64,000 nucleotides of DNA from CAZSMK01 sp964608095 (GTDB lineage Bacteria; Sumerlaeota; Sumerlaeia; MWCT01; JAGHBZ01): positions 22,109 to 86,108 of the forward strand of contig CAZSMK010000044.1 of assembly GCA_964608095.1 (NCBI GenBank). Direction: 5' to 3'. The translations under genes and the position numbers were made by a program. Every line of letters starts with the position of its first letter. Positions within the stretch are counted from its first letter, which is position 1. Below, in pieces: positions 26,041-34,096 of this stretch. Below the pieces are notes generated by a model, which saw only the letters and a list, made by a program, of their open reading frames with translations, did no database searches and was not told the origin of the DNA.

Positions 26041-27096
26041 TCAGTGCTTGCCGTGTTTCTTGACTGACTTGATGAAACGCCCAAAGGTTTTGTCTTTCTT
26101 TCGTTTCTCGAGGGAGGAAAGGTTGTCGTATTCTGTTTCCTTTCTGAGCTTGAGATAGCTCTGGTACCGCTCTTCGCTGAGTGTGCCTTTATCAATCGCC
26201 GCCATAACGGCACACCCGGGTTCGCGGGTATGGGTGCAATCCGAGAATCGGCAGTTCAGGGAAAGGTCGTTAATGTCCGAAAAGATGTCGTCTACGCTGT
26301 CACTTGTGCCAAGGAGGCCGAGTTCCCGCATGCCGGGGGTGTCTACCAGCATAGCGCCGTTATCGAGAACGAGCAATTGACGACGCGCGGTTATGTGTAC
26401 TCCTTCTCCCGTTTCGCTGACAGCCCTTGTTTCAAGCAGGTCTTGTCCAAGGAGTCGATTGATGAGGGTACTCTTTCCGACTCCTGAAGAACCAATCAGA
26501 CAATACGTCTTACCGGGCAAAAGGAGGTTGCGGAACTCTTCCAATCCAGTTCCCGTGGTGTTGCTGATAGACAATAGTCGGTTGGTGATTCCGGAATCCC
26601 TGATCTTTTCGATCATCTGATCCAGTTCTTCAGGCGTGATCAAGTCTGTTTTGCTCAAAATGATGATGGGCTCGATCTTGCCCTCGTTTGCCATAGCGAG
26701 GTAGCGGTCGAGCCTTCGTAGGTTGAAATCGTAGTGGCATGACTGGACAATGAAGGCAACGTCAAGGTTAGCCGCAATCATTTGGAAGTCCATGGTTTTC
26801 CCCGGACGCTTACGACGCAGAAAGGTTCTCCTTGGCAGGAGCGAATGGATGATAGCGAAATCTGCGGATGTATGCTCTACACATACCCAGTCACCTACAC
26901 AGGGAAGGTCGACGCTTGATTCGGCAGCAAAACGGAACTTTCCCGCCAGTTCTGCAGTCGATTCCGCATACTCATTTCTCACCTGAAATGCGCCTCGATC
27001 AACCGTCATCACCCGAGCCAGGTTCTGACCCGGCTGGAGAATGGCGCGTGCATGTGCACCAAACCACTCGTCAAAACCTAAAGATTGTAAATCCAT
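26041..27096 (-). CDS. rsgA: Ribosome small-subunit-dependent GTPase RsgA
   Basis: 351 residues with the circularly permuted GTPase order of RsgA/YjeQ: an N-terminal OB-fold (about 20-95, GDWVCVEH), then G4 SKTD (148-151), G1 GSSGVGKST (202-210) and G3 DTPG (252-255). The C-terminal zinc knuckle is C282, C287, H289 and C295 (NCRFSDCTHTREPGC). It acts in late 30S ribosome maturation. A basic tail (KRKKDKTFGRF) follows. It is flanked by a MITE-like element and a doubtful small gene, both non-related, and looks monocistronic. Confidence 0.97.
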   Translation of the reverse strand: MDLQSLGFDEWFGAHARAILQPGQNLARVMTVDRGAFQVRNEYAESTAELAGKFRFAAESSVDLPCVGDWVCVEHTSADFAIIHSLLPRRTFLRRKRPGKTMDFQMIAANLDVAFIVQSCHYDFNLRRLDRYLAMANEGKIEPIIILSKTDLITPEELDQMIEKIRDSGITNRLLSISNTTGTGLEEFRNLLLPGKTYCLIGSSGVGKSTLINRLLGQDLLETRAVSETGEGVHITARRQLLVLDNGAMLVDTPGMRELGLLGTSDSVDDIFSDINDLSLNCRFSDCTHTREPGCAVMAAIDKGTLSEERYQSYLKLRKETEYDNLSSLEKRKKDKTFGRFIKSVKKHGKH

Positions 27097-27606
27097 TTCT
27101 CCTCCATACCGAACAAGATCTTATATGATTTTCTGGTGATACTTCAGCTCTAAATTGATTTTCAAGCAAAAATGCAAACCAGCAAGATCAGAGAGGGTAT
27201 CCGACGATAGCGCTTACGGCAAAACCAACGATGGCAAGGATGTACCCTTCCAAATACCTTCCCTCAAAGAAACCGATACCCACAAAGAGATTCCTCGATA
27301 AGCGATAGATCACATGGAAGATGATAAATGTGTTCCACTCAAACATAATTATGCGTTTTCGTCTCAGAATAGCATTCAAGATCAGAGTCGTCGTAAAAAC
27401 ACTCCCCATTCATTGGTCTTGCAAAATATCTTCACTGAAGAATCACAAGAAGTGTAAGATATAAACACATTGGAGGGAAATTAAAACAATAAGAATCAAC
27501 ATCGATAGATAAAAAGATCGATAACGATCATGGAAGAATGGAAGAGAGGAAACTATCCGGGGGGCATCCCTGGAGCAAGGAGCACTCTTGTTAACTCACC
27601 GAATTT
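27097..27606. other. Intergenic region between rsgA and GH9 gene
   Basis: 510 bases holding only the doubtful small frame above. At 27552-27562 there is AAACTATCCGG, a possible decayed fragment of the ACTATCGGGG repeat just downstream of the GH9 stop. Confidence 0.4.
27188..27346 (-). CDS. Doubtful small membrane protein
   Basis: A 52-residue frame from ATG 27346 (MFEWNTFIIFHVIYRL) with two hydrophobic stretches, the second a regular helix (ILAIVGFAVSAIVGYPL). There is no good ribosome site and no recognised family. It is offered only because the 510-base gap between rsgA and the GH9 gene has no other coding candidate. Confidence 0.3.
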   Translation of the reverse strand: MFEWNTFIIFHVIYRLSRNLFVGIGFFEGRYLEGYILAIVGFAVSAIVGYPL

Positions 27607-30543
27607 TCAAATGCCGATTCCTGTCAAGGTCTGCTTCCATACAAGGTCACCATCCGGGATTATAACGGCAACCCAGGGAGTCTTTGGATTTGTCACAAGG
27701 AGATTCCACTCAAATTCTGCCTTCTCCCCTGACCTGAGATTTATTTCTTTTTCCGGCTCGGAGACCTCGCCATTGAAAATGCGAATGGAAACGGTATGCT
27801 GCCCTTTCCCTTCTGCAACAACCTTGATCCTGACATGCTTCGTTTCAATGTTTTGGCTATCTAAGGCAGCGACAAAATCAATATTCTTTTCGGGATTTAA
27901 GTTAAGAGTATACTGCATGCCGGACAGAAGCCCTAAATCACATGAAGCAGAATCGAATCGTATCTCATATTCTCCCGCCGGCATTAAGGCTTTGAACTTT
28001 CCCGCATCGTCCGTACTGACCTTTATCTGTTCCGACGTTGCCTTGTTGGAAAAGACAACCGACCTTGAATCAGAATTTGCCAATTCACCTTCAACAAGCG
28101 CAGGCATGGTCAGATAAAGAGCGTTCCAGAGAAACCGATTCACGGGAACAACCCAGATTTCCTTGAAGGTCGCATGATTTGACGCGGACCAGAAGGGTTT
28201 GTCGTCTCTTACACAATCGACGCCAACCGGCAGCGAACCGACAATATCTCCCGGATTGTACGCATACAAAGGAGGATAATCGTACCCTTCTCCATACATA
28301 AAGCTTTGTGAGAATGGATTCCCGCCAAAGACCCACTGCAGCTGCGTCTCAGCGAGATTCTCCAGGTCTAAATTATCCTGCATTTGCGCTGCAGTAAGAA
28401 GGGCAAGGGTTTGAGATAAATGTACCGCCGTATTCCCATGATGTGTCTTGGTGGTCCAGATGGGAAATATACGCAAATGGTATTCGTCCGTCAAAGGGGT
28501 TCCCTCATTGAATTGGCGAAGCATTGCCTCCCGCACGATTTCGTCCGAGACGTCGAGTATGTCGGATTTCCGAAACACAGCATTGGGAAGAATATTGTAT
28601 GGGGCCGCATATTCTGACCCTCTTTTCAAAAAGTATTCCGAATGAAGCGAGGCCGCAGCATACCAATCTATCCAATCCTCGTGATCGGGAAACGTGTCGC
28701 ATAAGGCTTTCATTGCAAGGAGCGGCGACTCTTCAAATGCCGCGTGACGGTGATTCACAATGGCAATCTTGTCCGGGCTTGTGTAGAAAAATCCTGTTAG
28801 GGGAACACCATCAATAAATTCCTGTTGCTGACATTTCATAAGCAATCTGCCATATTCTATTGCCTTGTTGGCAAACTCGCTTTGTCCCGTCGCTTCATAT
28901 AGATGAATGGAAGAAATAATTCCCCAGGAAAGGGTTAGATACGTTCCGCCGGAAAACCACCGGTGCGTAAAAGGCGTTTTATTATCGATGATGCCGCCGC
29001 CTGTAAGAACAACTTTCCCCTCGTCCAGCCATTGTGGTTGCATTTTAACAGCAGCTTCCCAGTCTTCCCGGGCGGCGTTCAGGCATTGCTCGCTTAGATC
29101 AGGTTTATGTTTATTTAATACAAGATACGCAAGTGCTTCAGCGCCGGAGGAGATAAAATTCTCCCAGGGATTATTCTGCGCCTCTCTCACAACGTCGTCT
29201 ATTGTGCCGATGACGTTGTCCGTATACATTCCCAGCCCGCACCATGTAATGCGATATCCGTCGCCAAATCGCGTTTTAAGCAGCCAGTCCAGACCCCACA
29301 ACGCCTCTTCCTGAACCCGCTCCTGTAAGGATGTTTCCAGGTTACGTCGTTCCAATTCGTCAATGAGCTGCAACATCGAATAGACCGACATTCCGGTACG
29401 AAAAGACCCCTGGGAGAGATCTCCCGCGTCATGCCATCCGCCGTTAATGACCTTTTTCGTGCCGTTGTGTATTCCCTGCAGGTCTTTATGACATTCGGGA
29501 TGAACTCCAGGCACCTCAAAACCACATCGCTGCGAATAATAAAAGTTAAGTACTTTGCGAATCGGTTCGAGCCATAATGTATCACTGATCAAGAACGGAC
29601 GTGTTGATGACCCACCAGCCCAAAGAAAATATTCTCCCGGTTCATGCACTTCCGAGAAGTCAAGTATTTGAAATTCCCCATGATTATTTTTCACGGATTT
29701 TACGGCTTTGGTTAACACAACGTTCCCGGAGTGTGCATCCCTGAGCTGAAATAACGGAGCAGACAAACTGCTGGAAAGTGCAATTTTTGAATGATTAGGC
29801 TTATACCCCACATGGTTATACGCGATTTTGCCCGGAGCAACTTCCCAACCTTCATACCTCTCTGCGTCAACCCGTTGTAATTCAAGCCTGTCGATGTCAT
29901 ACGTTACATAACCATTTTCCTTCGAATCATGACCCGTTAAGAGCTTGGCGACCCTGAATCCCGTGACCATATCCCTCTTTAGATTAGGGATTTCCCAGAG
30001 GACATAATTCCACTGTCCCTGGGTAAGTCCCTGGATAACAGTTGCGTACTTTGGATCGGTAATCGAGGAAGGGGCGTCCAGACATGCGAAGCGGAGATAC
30101 AGGGGATGGGAAGAAACATCGGAAGGGTGGACATAGATCCAGACGGCTATCCGGTTATACGCACTCCAGTCCTGCGGTTGCGCAAAATCAAGAGCAGCCG
30201 CAGCCTCTCCCATCAAGCCGCCTCTACCCGGTCTTCTTTTCAGGAGATCTTCGTCGCGCAAACAGGTGGTGAACCGAAGCGATGAAATACCATCAATGCA
30301 CCGTTCGCTGGTGATTTCTACCTTGCCGATTCCTGTCCCCGACCAATTTTCAAGAGTCTCCATATCATTGATAACCAGAGACTCGTGCACTTGCTTATTC
30401 AACCAAACATAGCGCAGTGAGTTTACAAACTCATCCTTCAACGGAATCCTTGATTTCTGTTCAGGCGACTCGGCAAAAGCCCACTTCCCCGGGACAAGGG
30501 AGATTAAGAGTATGAGAATAATAATTTGTGTATTCCGTGACAT
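27607..30543 (-). CDS. Secreted GH9 endoglucanase-like enzyme with N-terminal CBM and Ig-like domains
   Basis: 978 residues. A signal peptide ends near 24 (WAFA). Residues about 57-225 form a beta-sandwich like CBM11/CIA30-type modules (NDMETLENWSGTG). Residues 240-330 are the CelD N-terminal Ig-like domain (KIAYNHVGYKPNHSKIALSS). The alpha6/alpha6 barrel begins near 340: CGFEVPGVHPECH, INGGWHDAGDLSQG with the catalytic base Asp, and near the end KEIWVVPVNRFLWNALY with the likely acid Glu. Residues after about 840 form a C-terminal beta domain (carboxypeptidase-regulatory-like, FKALMPAGEYEIRFD). The enzyme should cut beta-1,4-glucan or a related glycan. AAGGAGG lies 6 bases before the ATG. 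A 16-base motif shared with the GHL10 gene upstream region lies 111-126 bases upstream. Confidence 0.93.
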   Translation of the reverse strand: MSRNTQIIILILLISLVPGKWAFAESPEQKSRIPLKDEFVNSLRYVWLNKQVHESLVINDMETLENWSGTGIGKVEITSERCIDGISSLRFTTCLRDEDLLKRRPGRGGLMGEAAAALDFAQPQDWSAYNRIAVWIYVHPSDVSSHPLYLRFACLDAPSSITDPKYATVIQGLTQGQWNYVLWEIPNLKRDMVTGFRVAKLLTGHDSKENGYVTYDIDRLELQRVDAERYEGWEVAPGKIAYNHVGYKPNHSKIALSSSLSAPLFQLRDAHSGNVVLTKAVKSVKNNHGEFQILDFSEVHEPGEYFLWAGGSSTRPFLISDTLWLEPIRKVLNFYYSQRCGFEVPGVHPECHKDLQGIHNGTKKVINGGWHDAGDLSQGSFRTGMSVYSMLQLIDELERRNLETSLQERVQEEALWGLDWLLKTRFGDGYRITWCGLGMYTDNVIGTIDDVVREAQNNPWENFISSGAEALAYLVLNKHKPDLSEQCLNAAREDWEAAVKMQPQWLDEGKVVLTGGGIIDNKTPFTHRWFSGGTYLTLSWGIISSIHLYEATGQSEFANKAIEYGRLLMKCQQQEFIDGVPLTGFFYTSPDKIAIVNHRHAAFEESPLLAMKALCDTFPDHEDWIDWYAAASLHSEYFLKRGSEYAAPYNILPNAVFRKSDILDVSDEIVREAMLRQFNEGTPLTDEYHLRIFPIWTTKTHHGNTAVHLSQTLALLTAAQMQDNLDLENLAETQLQWVFGGNPFSQSFMYGEGYDYPPLYAYNPGDIVGSLPVGVDCVRDDKPFWSASNHATFKEIWVVPVNRFLWNALYLTMPALVEGELANSDSRSVVFSNKATSEQIKVSTDDAGKFKALMPAGEYEIRFDSASCDLGLLSGMQYTLNLNPEKNIDFVAALDSQNIETKHVRIKVVAEGKGQHTVSIRIFNGEVSEPEKEINLRSGEKAEFEWNLLVTNPKTPWVAVIIPDGDLVWKQTLTGIGI

Positions 30544-31079
30544 GGATAGCCTCCTTGATTCCAGTTACTTCGATTGACGTGTGAACTATTAATTACGGGG
30601 GTAAGTACTACTACTGCCAATTTGTCTGGAGAACGATACCTGCAAAAAGTAAGATCAAGATAGATATCTACCCCGTTTGTCTAAACGTGTCCTTTCCATA
30701 GCCGGGATTTATGTGGCACCGCCCGACAAGAAGATGGCGGGCATAACATAGAATTTAAAAGCACATTCTATGGTTTAGTACACATATATGGGAAAGTCAA
30801 TATCGGAGTAGTAAGAGGTTTTACGTTCCAATCAACATCGAAACAATGGATAGATTGGAGACCATCGCCTTGTATCACTTTCTTCCTGACACCCATGAAC
30901 GAATACACGCTAATAAGCCGCGAGGACACGTCAGATGTGAAGCCAATTTTCGACAAAAGCCCGCTGAGGAATAAACCAACCGCCAGGCACACCATTACCC
31001 CCACTAATGTATTCGTCTTCGTACCAAAATCATTGCACGTGAAAACCGCAACGATATTTCCATCAGGTCGAACGTTTTA
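30544..31079. other. Intergenic region between GH9 gene and GNAT gene
   Basis: 536 bases. It holds the shared dyad motif ATCAAGATAGATATCT at 30654-30669 and a GCCCG/CGGGC hairpin near 30722-30743. A 78-residue minus-strand frame with a GTG start (31004) was judged too weak to call. Confidence 0.5.
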
Positions 31080-31580
31080 TCAGCTAGTTGCCAAAAACGC
31101 CTCATGGAATACAACAGTTCCTTGCGGAACCTTTTCGTTGAACGGTAACGCCAGGAAAAATTCTTGTGGAATTCCCTCATGAACAAGTTCCGGGTAATTC
31201 TTGAAACCGAACCGTTTATAATAGTTCGGATCACCAACAAGAACGCACCCTTGCCCGCCTAATTTTTTCAGCCGTGATAACCCTTCGTCAATAAGCGCTT
31301 TCCCAATACCTTGCCTCTGATATTCCGGCAATACGGAAACCGGACCCACGCCGTACCAGTCTTTTGTGCCGTCAGAAAATGTTACAGGGGAAAAAGCAAT
31401 ATGTCCCACAACACGCCCATCAATTTCCGCCACAAGGGAGATAGTTAGCGCACCTGCATCACGTAGCGCATTTATTACGAATTGCTCTGTGTGATTGCTG
31501 ATTGGAAGATTCTTGAATGCCTCTATTGTTACTTCAGTTATTGCCTCGATATCCGTGGCCGTTTCTTTTCTCAGGATCAT
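31080..31580 (-). CDS. GNAT family N-acetyltransferase (YhbS-like)
   Basis: The ATG at 31580 is chosen because AAAAGGA lies 7 bases upstream; a longer frame from 31643 takes its extra residues from the MITE-like element next door. The 166-residue protein has the full GNAT fold: LRKETATDIEAITEVT at the start, acetyl-CoA loop QRQGIGKALIDEGL (Q/R-x-x-G-x-G/A) and PNYYKRFGFKNYPELVHEG after it, the pattern of YhbS-like acetyltransferases. The substrate is unknown. It is isolated, on the minus strand after the Kelch-thioredoxin gene with the 187-base element between them. Confidence 0.93.
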   Translation of the reverse strand: MILRKETATDIEAITEVTIEAFKNLPISNHTEQFVINALRDAGALTISLVAEIDGRVVGHIAFSPVTFSDGTKDWYGVGPVSVLPEYQRQGIGKALIDEGLSRLKKLGGQGCVLVGDPNYYKRFGFKNYPELVHEGIPQEFFLALPFNEKVPQGTVVFHEAFLATS

Positions 31581-31613
31581 TTCAAAATCCTTTTTTTTCG
31601 ATTCTTTATTAAA

Positions 31614-31800
31614 ACTATCGGAGTCAGAGAGGTTGTCTGACAATTAAATTTGGAATGCAGCGGCACGACACCGCTTTAAAAGGGCACGACACATCGCGCC
31701 TCAGAAAGCGCAGACCATCTGCGCTTTCCAAAATAAAACTCCACGTATTTGATTTTTTTTGCTTTTTCGATTGTCGGACAGCCTCTCTGCCCTCGATAGT
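31614..31800. mobile_element. MITE-like element, copy 2
   Basis: 187 bases bounded by 31-base inverted ends that match at 26 of 31 positions (left 31614-31644 begins ACTATCGGAGTCAGAGAGG; right 31770-31800). Inside is a perfect 10-bp hairpin AAAGCGCAGA-CCA-TCTGCGCTTT (31705-31727). It is non-coding and fits exactly between the GNAT gene and the Kelch-thioredoxin stop at 31803. Confidence 0.85.
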
Positions 31801-31802
31801 CC

Positions 31803-33263
31803 TCAACCTGAAAAGAGCCAGCTTTGAAGTTCCTGCTCGTTTAATACCCCATTTTTGCGCTTGATTTCATTCCCGTTAGCATCAAAGTAAATCCAGCTGG
31901 GGACACGAAAGACCCCAAGCTGTTGAATAAGCTGAGGGAAGAGCGTCGTATCGACCCATCCCAGGATAATGGTATCTTGATAGGAGGTGAATTTGAATTC
32001 TCTCAAAATCCGGTGCTGCTGTTCGCACGGCAATGCCTTTGGTGAATGGAAGTAAACAACGAGTGGTTTACGGGTTTGAAGACTTTTCTGTCGAGCCAGC
32101 TCGTAAGGCATAAATCCCTCGGTAGCTTCTTTGGGCATATCCCTGAGGTGCACATAACTGAGGTGTGGCGCGTTGATGCTATCATCCGCAATGAGAAGTG
32201 TTTTCACAAATTCAAGGTTGGGTTGTTCAACTGCTTTTTTTGCCAGTCGAAAATAATAGACTTCAGGGGTCAAGGCGCCCTCAACAAGGCGCTGGATTCT
32301 CCCGCCGGGAAGGAATACAACCTCGCGGCGGAAATCTGTGGCGATACCTACATACACTTTCATCGGAAGATTCGTAGTCAATTTCTGCCATGGTGAAAGT
32401 CCTTTATCGGAAACCTCTGCAAACCAGATGTCGTTACTCTGCACCGTATCGGCATAGGACGGACAGAAGGAAAGGAGATACGGACCTGAAGCGGTGCAGG
32501 CGGCACGCAAAAAGGGGCGAGAAATAGTGAACGGCTCAGAACGCCATTTTCCCAGTCGACCATCGGCAAGAATCGGCGCGGAATAAATCGTGTGATTCAA
32601 TTGTGTTTTGGTAGCGTTAATGGCACCACTCCACACATAGACCTTTCCTGCAACAACACCGGCATTGTGAAACCACAAGGTGACTGGCAAGGATTCCGCA
32701 GGTTCCCATTTTACAAAATCGCCGTGGTCATCGATAATGGCTGACCAGACCTTATTGGTGGGAAGATTCTTATCAGTAAGACCGCCGATAAGATGGATAT
32801 GCCCGGGTGTGGAGACTACGACGGAGTTATCGGTTCCTTCGCCCGGAAAGGGTGGCGATTCGTTCCAGGGATTGAGTTCCCCGTCAGGGCGCGGTCGAGT
32901 CCAGAGCATAGTCTGTTTATGTTTATTTATAGACTCATCCCAGCCCGTAACAACATATAATACATCATGAAGCACCATAGTGGTGTTGCCGATATAGGAA
33001 CGAGGTTGAGGCATGGGGGTGGTATAAGACCATTGACCGATTGTTCCATTGGGATAAATCTGCGCTTTTAGTACATCCTTATTGAAGCCCTTTTCGTCAG
33101 TATATCCCCCAAGGATATACAGATAATCGCCGAGTACCGCGGTGCCATACATCTGCCGGGGCTCGGGCAACGGCGTAGTCTTATAATAAAAAGAGCCAAG
33201 CGCGAGATTAACAAAACCTATAAACAACACAGAGATTATTAAAATATTTGTTCTTTTCTGCAT
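31803..33263 (-). CDS. Secreted Kelch-like beta-propeller fused to a thioredoxin-like domain
   Basis: 486 residues. A signal peptide ends near 23 (LALG). Residues 25-335 are Kelch-type repeats of about 50 residues: PLPEPRQMYGTAVLGDYLYI with the Gly-Gly turn LGGYTDEKG, MPQPRSYIGNTT with VTGWDES, and HLIGGLTDKNL. Residues 375-486 are a thioredoxin-like domain (KPLVVYFHSPKALPCEQQHR, VDTTLFPQLIQQLGVFRVPSWIYFD, cis-Pro after RV) but the active site has a single Cys (PCEQQ) rather than CxxC. So disulfide exchange is unlikely; it may be a redox-silent binding module or a one-Cys isomerase. No functional partner is nearby. Confidence 0.85.
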   Translation of the reverse strand: MQKRTNILIISVLFIGFVNLALGSFYYKTTPLPEPRQMYGTAVLGDYLYILGGYTDEKGFNKDVLKAQIYPNGTIGQWSYTTPMPQPRSYIGNTTMVLHDVLYVVTGWDESINKHKQTMLWTRPRPDGELNPWNESPPFPGEGTDNSVVVSTPGHIHLIGGLTDKNLPTNKVWSAIIDDHGDFVKWEPAESLPVTLWFHNAGVVAGKVYVWSGAINATKTQLNHTIYSAPILADGRLGKWRSEPFTISRPFLRAACTASGPYLLSFCPSYADTVQSNDIWFAEVSDKGLSPWQKLTTNLPMKVYVGIATDFRREVVFLPGGRIQRLVEGALTPEVYYFRLAKKAVEQPNLEFVKTLLIADDSINAPHLSYVHLRDMPKEATEGFMPYELARQKSLQTRKPLVVYFHSPKALPCEQQHRILREFKFTSYQDTIILGWVDTTLFPQLIQQLGVFRVPSWIYFDANGNEIKRKNGVLNEQELQSWLFSG

Positions 33264-33563
33264 AACGCGCTCCTTTCATTCTCAATAAAAATGGAAAATA
33301 ATAAGTACAGAGTTCTGATTCAAGAAAAAAAGAAACATTCAGCATTTCACCACCAGAAAGAAAAGGACAGAGAACGGTCGATAAATTCTTAGTGTACCTA
33401 TGTAAAATAAGCCACCTTATTAAACTTTCGCAATTTCTTCCCTACCGTATATATATTAAAAAAGAGTATTGCTTTTTAGTGCATATAATATCAGAGCAGA
33501 GGGAGACGAAGCCAATTAATCTTTTGCCTTTCACCATTGTATAAGAAGTAGAACCGAGCAAAG
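33264..33563. other. Intergenic region between V-ATPase operon end and Kelch gene
   Basis: 300 AT-rich bases between two minus-strand genes. I see no terminator for the ATPase operon and no convincing promoter for the Kelch gene. Confidence 0.5.
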
Positions 33564-34016
33564 TTAACCCAGGGCAATAATGATGAATACCATGACAAAG
33601 ATAGCGACGGTTTCTATGACGCCCAGTACCGCAAGGTAGTTGGTGAATCCCTGTCCGGTCTCTGCAAGTGCATCAGCCGCTCCTGCGCCGGCGCGTCCCT
33701 GCATCATTGCTGAAGCGCCAATAGCCAGACCCCCAACGAACCCGATACCGATCAGAGCCTGCCACGAGAACTGGGCGTTCGCCTTATTTATCATCGAGAA
33801 CATGAGAATCATACCATAGATGGTCTGTGAAAGTGGCGCACCCACAAAAGTGATAAGGAGAAAAGGAGCCATTTTATTCTGTGCATAACATTTTTTCCAG
33901 GCGCCGACCGCAGCGGCGCCGGCTGCTCCTGTTCCCAGTGACGAACCTACTGATGCGAGGGTTATTGCTACTATTGCTCCAAATTTTCCAAGTGCAATTG
34001 CCGTCTCAACGGTCAT
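33564..34016 (-). CDS. atpK: V-type ATPase subunit K (rotor ring proteolipid)
   Basis: 150 residues forming two duplicated helical hairpins, the 16-kDa V-type proteolipid. The ion-carrying Glu is E135 in the fourth helix (LGVIETVAIFV). Compared with Enterococcus hirae NtpK, the Na+ ligands have counterparts: S63-Q64 in APLSQTIYG (Thr64-Gln65 there), Q106 in MMQGRAGAG (Gln110) and E135 (Glu139). This favours a Na+-coupled ring, though it does not prove it. The first hairpin lacks a carboxylate, as usual. Last gene of the operon, 80 bases after subunit I. Strong Gly/Ala content is normal for the family. Confidence 0.97.
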   Translation of the reverse strand: MTVETAIALGKFGAIVAITLASVGSSLGTGAAGAAAVGAWKKCYAQNKMAPFLLITFVGAPLSQTIYGMILMFSMINKANAQFSWQALIGIGFVGGLAIGASAMMQGRAGAGAADALAETGQGFTNYLAVLGVIETVAIFVMVFIIIALG

Positions 34017-34096
34017 GTCAATTCTCCTCTCCTCTTTCTTAAAAAAGTTTTTGTGTGTATGCCTCTCAATATACTCAGTATCTATTCCGCCGATCC

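Noticed and set aside
30768..31004. 78-residue minus-strand frame with a hydrophobic start
   Set aside because: Weak GTG start, no ribosome site and no recognisable continuation; composition not convincing.
33440..33563. Terminator for the V-ATPase operon
   Set aside because: AT-rich sequence but no stem-loop with T tract could be found.
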